Positions 24,717-36,400 of a stretch of DNA of 64,000 bases are shown one piece after another. The translations under genes and the position numbers were made by a program. This DNA is from Trifolium pratense (Eukaryota; Streptophyta; Magnoliopsida; Fabales; Fabaceae). The stretch's first letter is position 1, and each line of letters starts with the position of its first letter. Below the pieces are notes generated by a model. The model was given only the letters and a program-made list of their open reading frames with translations, was not told the origin of the DNA and made no database searches. The stretch spans positions 53,034,703 through 53,098,702 of the forward strand of contig NC_060065.1 of assembly GCF_020283565.1 (NCBI RefSeq), in the 5' to 3' direction.

Positions 24717-24829
24717 GTGCTTAATATAACTATGCAAAATTGTTTTGGTTTCTTTTTTTGAACAAGCAAATTGTTTTGGTTTCTATAGCCAAGAAGTCTC
24801 ATATCGGTTGCGAGATGACATGAATGTGT

Positions 24830-25650
24830 GTTTATAAGTGAGGGTAATGCTCACCTTATAAGCTGGTTTTGTAAGGATGAATTAGGCCCAAAACTCAATT
24901 CTAAGAATGATAAACGAAAAAAGTTGTGTTGAGTTGGATGGAGTCCTTCCGCTGGTTGTCCAAATAAAATTTAATAAATCTGTTTTAAATTTTTAAAGTA
25001 ATTTAATAAAAAAAAAAAGGTTTTAAATTTGGATCATATGATCTTGATTGAAAGGTAAAATATATCCCGACCTCATGCAATTTGAATCTGAGTTAACAGT
25101 TTCCAACAATTTTAGAGTAAGCCACTAAATTATTTGTGACTTTATAGGACACTATCAAATAAGTTTTAATATTTTGAATATTTTTAAGCATTTTTCAACC
25201 ATTTTTGAGAGGAGGCTTCATGGTTAGAGAGATCTTAGAGTAAGAGAGACAAAGATCGAGAAATTCTTAGGTTTTCAAACCTAAGCATTTGGTGCTCTTT
25301 GGGGTTGATATCTAAGGTTGGGAAACAGAACACAAATATTATGGGTAGTGAGATTCATGTTTATCTTTGTTAATAAGAGTTTAAGAGAAATTAGTAGAAA
25401 TTAGGGTTTGTTATTTGAGATCTCTTAAATCCTCAATTATATCGTAAAGACTCCTTCGGAGAACTATTATCATCTTCAAACGTATAGGTTAATTTTAAGC
25501 CAACTGAATAAACAACTTTTGTCTATGGTAGTCCTCTGACTCCTCTCTATTCTTGATTTAGTTTGATTAAATTTTCTTACACTTAAATTGCTAAATATTA
25601 TTTTTATTCTTATTGTTTGACCGATTTAGATTTTGTTCTCACATTTACTT
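24830..25650. other. Intergenic DNA upstream of SCPL copy A
   Basis: No gene was seen. The 25200-25500 stretch is moderately GC-rich but has no recognisable domain on either strand. Confidence 0.5.
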
Positions 25651-25666
25651 GTTCCACACACACTTT

Positions 25667-25762
25667 TTTTTTGTCAAGTAGAAAGAGATCTGAATTCGAA
25701 TCATGGATCTGTCCCTACATGAAAAATACAATATCCTTATCAATTGAGCTATGTTTATGGGG
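25667..25762 (-). mobile_element. tRNA-derived SINE
   Basis: On the minus strand there is an A box (TAGCTCAATTGATAAGG), a B box (GATTCGAATTC) about 35-40 bases later, then CTACTTGAC and a run of A. The flanks are similar: TCCACACACACTT on one side and TCCACACATCTTT on the other, a likely imperfect target duplication. Size fits a short plant SINE. Confidence 0.65.
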
Positions 25763-26404
25763 TCTCCACACATCTTTGTGGCAGGTGTAAGTTTGATTTT
25801 GGAAATTTCACACCGTAATTGGTTCAAGCATTAAACTATTTTTCAATACTAGTTAAAAACTCGTGCATTCGCACGAGTCTATTGACTTTTATTCAATATT
25901 TAATTTTGTCATTATATATATATTACGGTAAAAATTTATTTATAATAAAATATTTAAATAATATTGTTAAAATATAAGTAAAACTATTGTGTTATTTCCT
26001 GTAAAATTTACTAAATGAATAAATTATCAATGACAAATATTTATCCAATTTTTGATGTATTAGTGACAAATAATGGTCAAGTGTAATTTTCTAATAAAAA
26101 AACTAGAAATTTGATTAGGAATATTTAGGGTATTTTAGTAAATTTTATAGTAATTATAATTTATTATTATATTTTTTATAATAACTTTTAAGCGTGTAGA
26201 TTGTTCTGTCTTGTTACTTTCTACAATTTATTTTATTCCTATTTTTAAGCATATCATCTTTTTATTGTATTTATCTTATATTATTTCTACATTTTTTTGT
26301 GAAATTACAATGAAGGATACAAAACTTGGAATGTGGTTAAAACTACTGATGATAAATTAGTAAATATGATAGTAATCGATTTTAATATATTAGTAATAGA
26401 TTTC

Positions 26405-26474
26405 TAACTCGGTACGTCTTGTGCCAGGGAGGCTGATTCAGTTAATATATCTCATTTTGACTTGTTAAAAAAAA
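26405..26474 (+). mobile_element. 5'-truncated LINE 3' tail
   Basis: About 70 bp ending ATATCTCATTTTGACTTGTT plus poly(A) lies between two copies of AATAGATTTC (26395-26404 and 26475-26484). Poly(A) plus target duplication indicates target-primed reverse transcription with extreme 5' truncation. Confidence 0.75.
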
Positions 26475-27161
26475 AATAGATTTCAATAGTAGAAGCTAAT
26501 TTGTAAATAAAAAACAAAAAAACTAAAGAGACGGATTCCGTCTAATCTAATTATAGAGTATGGAGTTACTTAGATTTCATTCAATAATTGATTTAGATAT
26601 TTGTAGAGATTATCTTGTGAGGTGGATTTTTATTTAGTTGTTTAATTGGATCTTCTAATTTTTTGACTCTTTTAACCTATTACCTTTTTAATCTAATTAA
26701 TTCCATATATACTATATCATAATAATCCCTACTCTACTGCTAGTTTTGCTTATAAAAAAAAAAAAAAAAACTGCTAGTTTTGTTAACACAACCATTATTT
26801 AGTTCTTTAAACTCTTTTTAACTAAAATTAGAAATGGTTTGGTTTTCTGTCAATAAAGAAATGTTTCTTTAAGCTACTATAATTCCATGTCATTGTTTTT
26901 CTCATGCCAAATTTTTCATGTCATTATGTACAAAAAGGTGTCACTCACCTAAAAAGATAATGTTGAACATGAAGAAAATTATGTCAATATCCAAAATTGT
27001 AATGTGAAAGCCAATTTAATAAGTAATAGGTACATCGAATATTTTTCACGAGGTCATAGAATATGTGGGAAAGTATTACGTCATTAAGTCATTTAAGTGT
27101 ATATTAGACAAATTTTATAAATTTTGTATTTAAACAACTAGTAAGAAGTTGAAGATATATA

Positions 27162-27231
27162 TTTTTTTAACGACCTAAAATGAGATATAATAATAAAAAA
27201 GTCTCCTCAGCACAAAATGTGCTAAGAAAAA
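27162..27231 (-). mobile_element. 5'-truncated LINE 3' tail, reverse orientation
   Basis: On the minus strand the insert ends ATATCTCATTTTAGGTCGTT plus poly(A), close to the tail at 26405-26474 and so probably the same family. It is bounded by TTGAAGATATATA at 27149-27161 and 27232-27244, an exact 13-bp duplication. Confidence 0.8.
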
Positions 27232-27619
27232 TTGAAGATATATAAATAACAATAATATGTATGGAATAAGTAAAAAGTACCGGAGACAATGGTTAAAATA
27301 AATAAAAATAATAATATAATTTTTAAAATTATATATTTAATATCTTGAAATTTTATAAAAGAATATTTTTTAATGAAACTTTTTTACTTCTATTTTCATT
27401 TTTATTTTCTTAACCATGCATTATTTAGCATCATAATAGTGTATATATGTTAAAATTATTTTTATATTATCTTATGACTGCACTCAAGAAAAAATCAAAA
27501 CTTAAACCTCAAATCATTATAATATCAAATAAAAAAATAATTATATAGAATATATATTCTTTTGGTCTAGTTAGTTGTGGTGGTCTCTTTCAGAACTCAG
27601 ATGATAGATGATTTAAAAG

Positions 27620-27872
27620 ATATTCTCACAAAATTGGAACTTGTGATTATCTGTGCGTTGAAATGTGAGGTATGTACTTGGGAATGCAACTAGTTTGGAG
27701 ACATAATTTCCACCATCTTCAAGTGGAAATCGACTCAAAAACTCTAATTGACATGATCACTGGAAAAGTAAAAAATCAATGGCAATCCGCCCATCTTGAT
27801 TCGTCATATACAAGAGCTTTTAAAATTGAAATGGTAAATACATTTCAATCACACTTTGCGGGAAGGAAATAG
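27620..27872 (+). pseudogene. LINE RNase H domain relic
   Basis: The frame encodes LVWRHNFHHLQVEIDSKTLI followed by DMITGKVKNQW. The LQVEIDS acidic motif and its context match RVT_3 RNase H. The C-terminal half is lost, replaced by unrelated sequence ending in a stop at 27872. Confidence 0.55.
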
Positions 27873-29031
27873 AAATACTAATGGCTGGCTAATTTTAGTT
27901 TTTGTATACTACCCAAATCCCTCATCACTACACTAAACCCAGTAGACATTTGCTACTTTAAAACAAAGACTCGTTTCTAATTGATCCTTATGACATTTTG
28001 TCTCTTATGATCAACCTATATATCTTACAACATTTTTGTTTTTTTCCTCAACTTTGATTAACTACATATTTGTTTTTTTTTTCCCTCAACCTTAACTAGG
28101 AAATAACAGACATGTGATTGGTGCGTAGAGTGTGTAAATGAAGCACGGAAATGATACAAGTATTAGATACAATAGAGAAGCCGTATTGGTGTTTCAGAAA
28201 TGGAAACTTTGAGTTAATGAGTTTTTTTTATAGCATTCACCACTGGTTGGTTCGGAGTCAGTTTTGGTATCAAGTAGTTTCAGTCTCCTTCTAATCGCAG
28301 TTGAATGAGAGTTAAAGAGTTTAATCGCGGTGTTAATCTTCATACATTGACTCATTTTCATTGTGCATTATCTTTATAACTAGAAATTTCCATAAGCAAT
28401 TTTTAGTGTGCTTTTGTTACTTTGTTTTTTATATTTCAACTTTCCTCCTAAGCAGCCATGCATACCCTTAGTCTAAGCCTTCATTCATGAGAATAAATAT
28501 AAGCTCCATTTCTGTTTTATGGAAGCATTTCATTGCATCATCTTAAAGAGAAAGTCTTACATGAGCACGAGTATTTAGACATAAAATTTATAGACGCATA
28601 AATATATCAAAAATATTAAAAGAAAAATAAATTTATCACATATTAATTAATATAACTTTAATTTTTTTTTTACTTGTTGTGAGTATTTCTAAGAAATAAT
28701 TATTTGGGTCCATATGAATATTTCTCCATCTTGAATATACTTGTTTGACAATTCAAATTCGTTTTAATCAAATCAAATACAAAGTTGTGTTTGTGCATTA
28801 TTTGATAATAATGATGTATGATTCACTTCAAAATCTACGATCCACAATTTATGAGATGGTAGAAGCAGGAATAACCAAGAACTAGAAAAGAACTTAATTA
28901 GGGAAAACAAATTATCTTTCATTCACCCTTTCAGTGTACACAATCAAACATCATTATTATGTATACAACATCATTGTGATTTATGTTTGGTGCTTGAGTT
29001 GAGTCCATCATATGGACGAGACATTATGTCC

Positions 29032-32000
29032 TCAACTTGTCCTTACTAGTTTCCCTTGCATCCAATCTTTTAACATCTGAAGTGCTGCTTTTGGTTGATC
29101 CATAGGAACCATGTGACCAGCATCTTTCACCTATTATTCCAAACAAATACAGTTAAACACAACTGAATCAACAACTATGACGTACTAATAAGACATACAT
29201 TAACACCGAACATAACACTGACACATGAACACATGTAATAATTACATATTTTAATGTAACTATGTGCCGATGTCAGACATGAGATATACCCTTTGATGTG
29301 AAGTGTCAGTGTTATATAGATCAATAGTCTAATACATGTATGAATACATTCTTAAACACAAACCTTGAGGAAAGCCAGAGGTCCGTGGCTTTTTAGAATT
29401 CCCGCTTCTTCACTATCAACCAAATAAGGGGTTGTAGGAGACGCTGTAAATTCTTTTTGACCTGACCAATTCATGGCATCAACCCACCTCGAATTCCCTA
29501 TCAAATGAGGAGCACATTTATAAGTCTAATAAACAAATTATAGTATTTTTGACACAACAAATTTTGGCTCCACATTAATTGAGCTCTAGTTAAGGACGAT
29601 TTGTTCAGGAGAGTCTGAATCCAAATCATGATTGGAACAAACTTTAGTTACCTCCTGGCCGAACCAGTGGCTTAAGACTGAAAATTTGAGCTTACCAAGC
29701 CAATTGCATATGAGATCATATTCTCCAGCATACACAAGCAACTTGATTCCATCCTCAAGAAGAGCTGGAATACCAACTTCTAGATTTTTCATCCAATCCT
29801 GCAACATGGCATTGTATACTGTGCCACTGCAAGAAACAAATTCCAAGTCCCCAACACCTAAAGCTTCCCTTACTGTCTTCAAGTTCAAGAATGTTTCTAC
29901 CTTGTTGAAGTCATAACAAAGGCCTCCCCCACATTTCTTTCTGATGTCGTAGTGCTGCATATCAAATAACATAATGCATTAGTGAACTTCTTTATTTTCA
30001 TACCATCTTTTGATCATATACTTTTGGAGCTTTTCTTTTTTGATAGCATACATTAATGTTGCCGGCGATGTTCATGATCCGATTGAATATTTTAAAGCAA
30101 TTACTTCTTGAAATTATGCACGCGTCTCCACCTTCGGTGCCTAACGAATCAAATAAAAATTATGAGTGTCAATGAGGAAAAATAGCACATAACTTGCACA
30201 ATCTTCATACCACAATCTTCTATGCCCTTTTGACATTCTGGGAACAACTTGTTGATATCATCATGTTCTTCCTTATTAATAAGTCCATTGTCTAATGCAT
30301 AATCTGTATATGCATTGTATTGAATTTCAGGATTGGTTAATCCATTCCCAATAGCAAATCCCTGTTTATTATAAAGGTTTACCAATCAGTATACATTACA
30401 TAAATATAATCTACATTATATGACAATGTAATAATAATATTAATACCTTAAGATTTATATGAATTCCTTCATTTGCCTTGTTTCCTTGGTGAACTCTGGA
30501 TGCAAAAGCTGGAATGTAATGTCCAGCATATGATTCTCCAGTTATATAAAAATCATTTTGAGTGAACTGAGGGTGCTCCTTGAAGAATGCCTTTCATTGT
30601 AAAATTTAGTATAACAAACAATTGAAATTTAGTATATAATGTGAATCAAGATCAATCAACTAATATAAGTGATTAATTTAATTAATAAAGTATTCATTTA
30701 AAATATTATTATGAGAGATTATTTTCTTTAATCACTGAATTAACTAAATCACCTGTAAGAAGTCATACAAATCATTGCTAACTCCATCTTCGTCATGTCG
30801 AACATCACTATCATCAGTAGTATAGCTGAAACCTGTTCCTATGGGTTGGTCTACAAATATAATATTTGATGCCTACAAAAGAGGGGAAAAAAGTGTATAT
30901 ACATAAAACAAGTATGTTGCAAGATGATCATATAAGAGTGTTGTAAATTCTGAGGTATTGAGTTCGATTCCAAATGTTAAAAAACAATCATATATGAGTG
31001 AAGTGAGAATTAATAGGTACCGCGTCCCATCCATATTGATTCCAAACAAGGGACGAGTTGTTGTCCTTTGAAAATTGAAAAGGACCATTTTCATAAAACA
31101 AAGCAATTTCACTACTGCATCCTGGACCTCCAGTTAACCATATGACAACCGGATCATCCTTACTGTTTCGAGATTCAAAGAAAAAATAGAACATCCTGCA
31201 TTTGACAGAACAAATTGTTATGAAGTGAAAGTGACAAAATAAATAGAATATCTTGCAAAGGGCACATATCGAAATTCAAAAGTATAAGTTTTGCATTGAA
31301 TAAAAACAAAAATTTGAGTTTGAAAATGTTGAACACATATTTTTTTAAGATAAATTTTATATTGAGTTCCTTAAAATATGCTCTAAAGTTAACTTTCTCC
31401 ATAAATAAATCAATAGAGTTGTCATCAATTTAATTTATACGTAAAAATTGGGATATGGCCCTCACTACAACATTTATTGTCTTGGACAACAATTGCCGAA
31501 AAAGTTTACAAGTGTGTTCTATGCGAGCGTTGCCTATTGTCTAAGGCAACGCTTTTTTGCGCTCTCTGGGCCAACTTAGTATAAGCGCTGCGCTGCCTAA
31601 ACTATAAACTATAGAAAAAGGGTGCTTTTTCAGAGCGCGCTTTATAATTGTTGCCATGCAAGTAAAACAATGAGAAAAACTACAAAAAGTTGTTCTACAT
31701 TTGTTTACCAAGACGAGACCTTGTTTAATCTGCACAGGTAAAATAGTCTTGCATCATGTACATAGTCTTGCATTAATCTTAGTATATATCTCATTTAATT
31801 TGATGGTGGTATTTAGCTTAAAAGAAAAAAATAATTTAAAAAATCTTGAATTTTAAAAAGAAAGAGTGCAGAAAATAGATAAAACAGAACACACAACATC
31901 AAAAGTTTACCTTGCAGCTTTGGAATGAGGAAGACTATAATACCCTGCATGATGACCAAGTTCTTCAACAGAAGGACCAGAGTCAACAAAACCAGGGAAA

Positions 32001-32251
32001 GTGAACTTTTTCTCAACAATGTTTCCATGAACAAAATGATGAGGATCATTCTTTGGTATATTTATGGAATGTTTTGGAAAAAGATTAAGTCCTCTTATGA
32101 GATTTTCTGCTGTAAATTTTGAAGAAAGGAGAGTGTCATTGTTTTTGGAACAAGTTGAAGATGAGAATGAAGGTGAAATGAACATGATGAGGAAGAAAAA
32201 CATCATTAAAAGAGAGAGACACATTTTGAGGAACCTTAAGGATGATGCCAT
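29032..32251 (-). CDS. SCPL48/49-like: Serine carboxypeptidase-like, copy B (S10)
   Basis: Nine exons (minus): 32251-31911, 31195-31021, 30872-30753, 30590-30447, 30361-30211, 30140-30052, 29954-29696, 29497-29364, 29130-29032; 503 residues with phases closing. This is the best-preserved copy. It has a signal peptide after MASSLRFLK, GGPGCSS (Cys140), ITGESYAGHY (Ser232), YAGEYDLICNW (Asp420), DAGHMVPMDQP (His477) and ends LVRTS. Cysteines predicted from yeast CPY to pair are all present: Cys140 with Cys382 (FVSCSG), and Cys348 with Cys353 (KKCGGGLCYDF). Likely a vacuolar or secreted carboxypeptidase. The exon 4 acceptor (GAAAG) is weaker than the CAG of copies A and C. Intron 1 is long and contains a CACTA-like insertion. 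Confidence 0.92.
31462..31760. mobile_element. CACTA-like terminal sequence in SCPL B intron 1
   Basis: It begins CACTACAACATTTATTG, near the CACTACAAGAAA consensus of CACTA (En/Spm) ends. It then has GC-rich inverted words: GCGTTGCC...GGCAACGC at 31527-31552 and AGCGCTGCGCTGCC near 31585. Copies A and C lack this block in intron 1, so it inserted after the duplication. The opposite terminus is not clear. Confidence 0.45.
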
Positions 32252-32297
32252 GTTGTTTTGCTTTGTTTTTGTTGAAAGAATGGAAGCAATGGATGTG

Positions 32298-32305
32298 TAT
32301 TTATA
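32298..32305 (-). promoter_or_regulatory. TATA box of SCPL copy B
   Basis: On the minus strand this reads TATAAATA, about 50 bp upstream of the ATG, in the same context as copy A. Copy C has diverged here. Confidence 0.6.
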
Positions 32306-32688
32306 GTGCCTAATCTTACGTATGCATAATTGACTGGCTTCAATAATTAACGGAAAAGTTGAGTTTGAGTACGTATGAAAGGGTTAATACTTTCAAACAA
32401 TTTCCAGGTTGCTTGGCTTTTAAAATCAGCATAACTGCGGTGCATGTTGTATGTATGCATTAGTCGGGTTCGAACCTCGCATCTTAAAGGTGAAATTCTA
32501 GTTATTAGGCTACCTAACAATAACAAAAAATCAGCATACATGCAAATAATGAACCGGACGTAGATACTCCGTGTTAATGGTAGTACGTAGTTGTTTGTTT
32601 TACTAATGGGTTCGCTGGTTTGGTGATTCATGTGCTTGTGGTGTTCAGCCCCATTGACTGACCATCCTCGACCTGACTTTATTTTTGA

Positions 32689-32812
32689 GTCTCATAAAAC
32701 AGACGTTATAAATTTATTAAAAAAATATAAAATATTTTAGTCTCACAAAACATACGCTATAAATTTATTAAAAAAATATAAAATATTTGAGTCTTATAAA
32801 ACAGACGCTAAG
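32689..32812. repeat. 51-bp tandem repeat, about 2.4 copies
   Basis: Units start at 32689, 32740 and 32791 with GTCTCATAAAACAGACGYTA-like text followed by AATTTATTAAAAAAATATAA. Units differ at few positions. The final unit stops after ACAGACGCTAAG. There is no coding frame. Confidence 0.9.
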
Positions 32813-33096
32813 ATGAACTGTTTCTTTATTTTTCCATAGCGTCTCAATAGTGTCCGCAAAATTGGACGCTGTATTTAATTATTCAATTAAAATAAAGATT
32901 TAAAATAGAAAAACAGTAGCGTATGGAGCTGGAGAGCAACTATGTTGGTACAGGAAGCGTGGCAGGCCAAGACGAGGTCTAAATGACTTGCATAGTTGAA
33001 CTAAGCGTGGAGCTCAACATGACCAGAAGGACCATGATGAGCTTGTCGTGACGAAGTTTGAACTCAACATGACCTAGATGGTCAAGCTGAGTTGCA

Positions 33097-33275
33097 CATG
33101 CTGAAGGTGAAGCTCATCGTCGAGCTGAGCTAGGCATGCTGAAGGTGGAGCTCAGGATCGAGCTGAGCAAGACATGCAGAAGGGGGAGCTCACGGTCGAG
33201 CTGAGCTAGGCATATGCTGAAGGTGGATCTCACGGTCGAGCTGAGCTAGACATGCTGAAGTGGAGCTCATGGTGA
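33097..33275. repeat. 38-bp GC-rich minisatellite, about five copies
   Basis: The unit is approximately CATGCTGAAGGTGGAGCTCA followed by CGGTCGAGCTGAGCTAGG. Copies vary by substitutions and small indels; the last is shortened. Related GAGCT/GACC words extend back to about 32950. This GC-rich patch lies just downstream of SCPL copy C. Confidence 0.85.
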
Positions 33276-33482
33276 CATGGATGGTCAAAGTGTAATATAG
33301 TGTATATGATATGGACATCCATACAGTAACCAAAGCTCAAATTAAGCATAACCCAAAAACAGTAAAAATATTTGTTACTCTAAGAAATCCAGCCCCTTCA
33401 ATATTAGGGAAAAACAATTATATTTCATTCATCCTTCCAATGTACACAATCAAACATCATTATTATGTATACAACATCATTG

Positions 33483-36400
33483 TCATATAGACGAGACATT
33501 ATGTCCTCCTCTTGTCCTTACTAGTTTCCCTTGCATCCAATCTCTTAACATCTGAAGTGCAGCTTTTGGTTGATCCATAGGAACCATGTGGCCAGCATCT
33601 TTCACCTATTATTCCAAAAAAATAAAGTTAAACACAAGTGAATGGACAACTACGACGCACTAGCATAGACATGAACATCAAACACAACACCGACACGTGA
33701 ACACTTGTAATAATTAGAGATAATGAAATATTTAAATGTAATTAATGTGCCGGTGTCAGACACGAGATATGTCTTTGATGTGAAGTGTCAGTGTTAAACA
33801 TAAACCTTGAGGAAAGCCAGAGGTCCATGACTTTTTAGAGTTCCTGCTTCTTCACTATCAACCAAATAAGGGGTTGCAGGAGATGAATTAAATTCTTTTT
33901 GACCTGACCACTGCATGGCATCAACCCACCTTAAATTCCCTATCAAAGAGGAACACATTTATAAGTCTAATAAACAAATTATATCGTATTTTTTGTCACA
34001 AGAAATTTTGGTTCCACATTAGCTGGGCTCTGATTAAGGACGAACAATTTTTGGTTATATTTTAATTACCTCGCGGCAAAATCAGTGGCTTAAGTCTAAA
34101 AAATTGAGCTTACCAAGCCAATTGCAATTGAAATCATATTCTCCAGCATACACAAGCAACTTGATTCCATCCTCTAGAAGAGCAGGAATACCAACTTCTA
34201 GATTTTTCATCGCATCATCCATCATGGCATTGTACACTGTGTCATTAAGAAAAACAAATTCCAAGTCCCCAACTCCTAAAGCTTCCCTTACTGTCTTCAT
34301 GTTCAAGAATGTGATCATCTTGGAGTAGTCATAACAGAGACCTCCCCACATTTTTTTCTGATGTCGTACTGCTGCAGTTTGAATAACATAAGGCATTAGT
34401 GAACTCAAACTTCATTATTGGGATCATATACTTTTAGAGCTTTTCTTTTTTGATATCATACATTAATGTCGCCGGCGATGTCCATGATCCGATAGAATAT
34501 TTTAAAACAATTAATTCTTGAAATCCTGCATGCGTCTCCACCTTCAGTGCCTAACAAATCAAATACAAAATTATGAGTGTACTAAAATAATATTTAACTT
34601 GCACAACAAATTGGTCATGTTCATACCACAATCTTCTATGGCCTTTTGACATGGTGGGATCAACTTGTTGAGATCCTCATATTCATTCTTATTAATTAGT
34701 CCATTGTCTAATGCAAAATCTGTATATGCCTTACATTGAATTTCAGGATTGGTATTACCATTCCCAATAGCAAATCCCTGTTATTATAAAGGTTTACATT
34801 ACATATATATTTTCTTGACAAGTATGCTTTTACAATTTGCATAAAAAAAAATTAATGACAAATAATATTATATACATAATAGGCAAAAAAGAGTAAGAGA
34901 AAATTCATAATACAAAGGAATGCGAGAAGTACACCCCGCAAACACCTAACAGCGTTTAAAAAACACTCACAGTCCTATTAGAAGGCAAACCAAAAGCTAA
35001 ACTCTTCTAACCCACACCACCACAAGAAGATCCAACGACCCCTCAGAGAGATGGGCAAGGACCAACCACCAAGAAGGACAAACTCAAGAAGCCTCCAATC
35101 AACTAGACCTCACGAAGACCCAACTCAACACCCCGACAGACTCTACCGGTTCCAGCAAAAAATAGGGTGCATACCCCAATCGTAAATGGAACAGGGGAAG
35201 TCAGAGTTTTTACCTATGAACCATTTCCAAGATGAAAGTTTCACCCTATCGATCAGATACTCAGCAAAAAATATCCTTTCAAGAAGAAAAAGTTTCTTGC
35301 AATTTACATAAATATAATCTACATTATATGACAATGTAATAATACCTTAAGATTTATATGAATCCCTTCATTTGCCTTGTTTCCTTGGTGAACTCTGGAT
35401 GCAAAAGCTGGAATGTAATGTCCAGCATATGATTCTCCAGTTATATAAAAATCATTCTTAGTGAACTGAGGGTGCTCCTTTAAGAATGCCTGTCATTGTA
35501 AAATTTTGTTCAACAAACAATTTTAAATTTAGATAGTATATAATGTGAATAAAGAATAATCAATTAATACCAGTGATTAATTCAAACAATAAAGTGATCA
35601 TTTAAAATATTATTATGAGATTGTTATTTTTAATCACTGAATTAATCAATTACCTGCAGGAAGTCATACAAATCATTGCTAATGCCATCTTCGTCATAGC
35701 GAATATCACTATCATCAGTAGTATAGCTGAAACCGGATCCTATGGGTTGGTCTACAAATATAATATTTGATGCCTACAAAAGAGAAAAATAAAGTATATA
35801 TATACATAAAACAAGTATATATGTTGCAAGATGATCATATAAGAGTGAAAGTGAGAATTAATAGGTACCGCGTCCCATCCATATTGATTCCAAACAAGGG
35901 ACAAGTTGTTATCTTTTGAAAATTGAAAAGGACCATTTTCATAAAACAAAGCAATTTCACTGCCACTTCCTGGACCTCCAGTTAACCATATGACAACAGG
36001 ATCATCTTTATTGTTTCGAGATTCAAAGAAAAAATAGAACATTCTGCAATTGACAGAACAAATTATTCAATTGAAACACGTCTGTACACAATTGCACACA
36101 CTATTATGAACAAAACAGAACTAAAAAGAACAAAAAAATAGTACTAATAATCTTGAACTTAAAAAAAATAATAATAAGAGGGTAGAAAATAGATAAAACA
36201 GAACACACAGCATAAAACATTTACCTAGCAGCTTTGGAATGAGGAAGACTATAATACCCTGCATGATGACCAAGTTCTTCAACAGAAGGACCAGAGTCAA
36301 CAAAACCAGGGAAAGTGAACTTCTTCTCTACAATATTTCCATGAACAAAATGAGGAACATTCTTTGGTATGTTCATGGAATGTTTTGGAAAAAGATTAAG

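Larger units (their letters stand above)
25763..28970. other. AT-rich intergenic DNA between SCPL A and B
   Basis: Besides the entries listed separately (two LINE-tail insertions, an RNase H relic), it holds a hairpin CTCGTGCATTCGCACGAG at about 25860 that I know from dispersed plant repeats, and a poly(A) micro-insertion at 26749-26769. No gene was recognised. Confidence 0.5.

Noticed and set aside
32689..33275. CRISPR-like array
   Set aside because: The repeats are head-to-tail tandem units without unique spacers in a eukaryotic genome.
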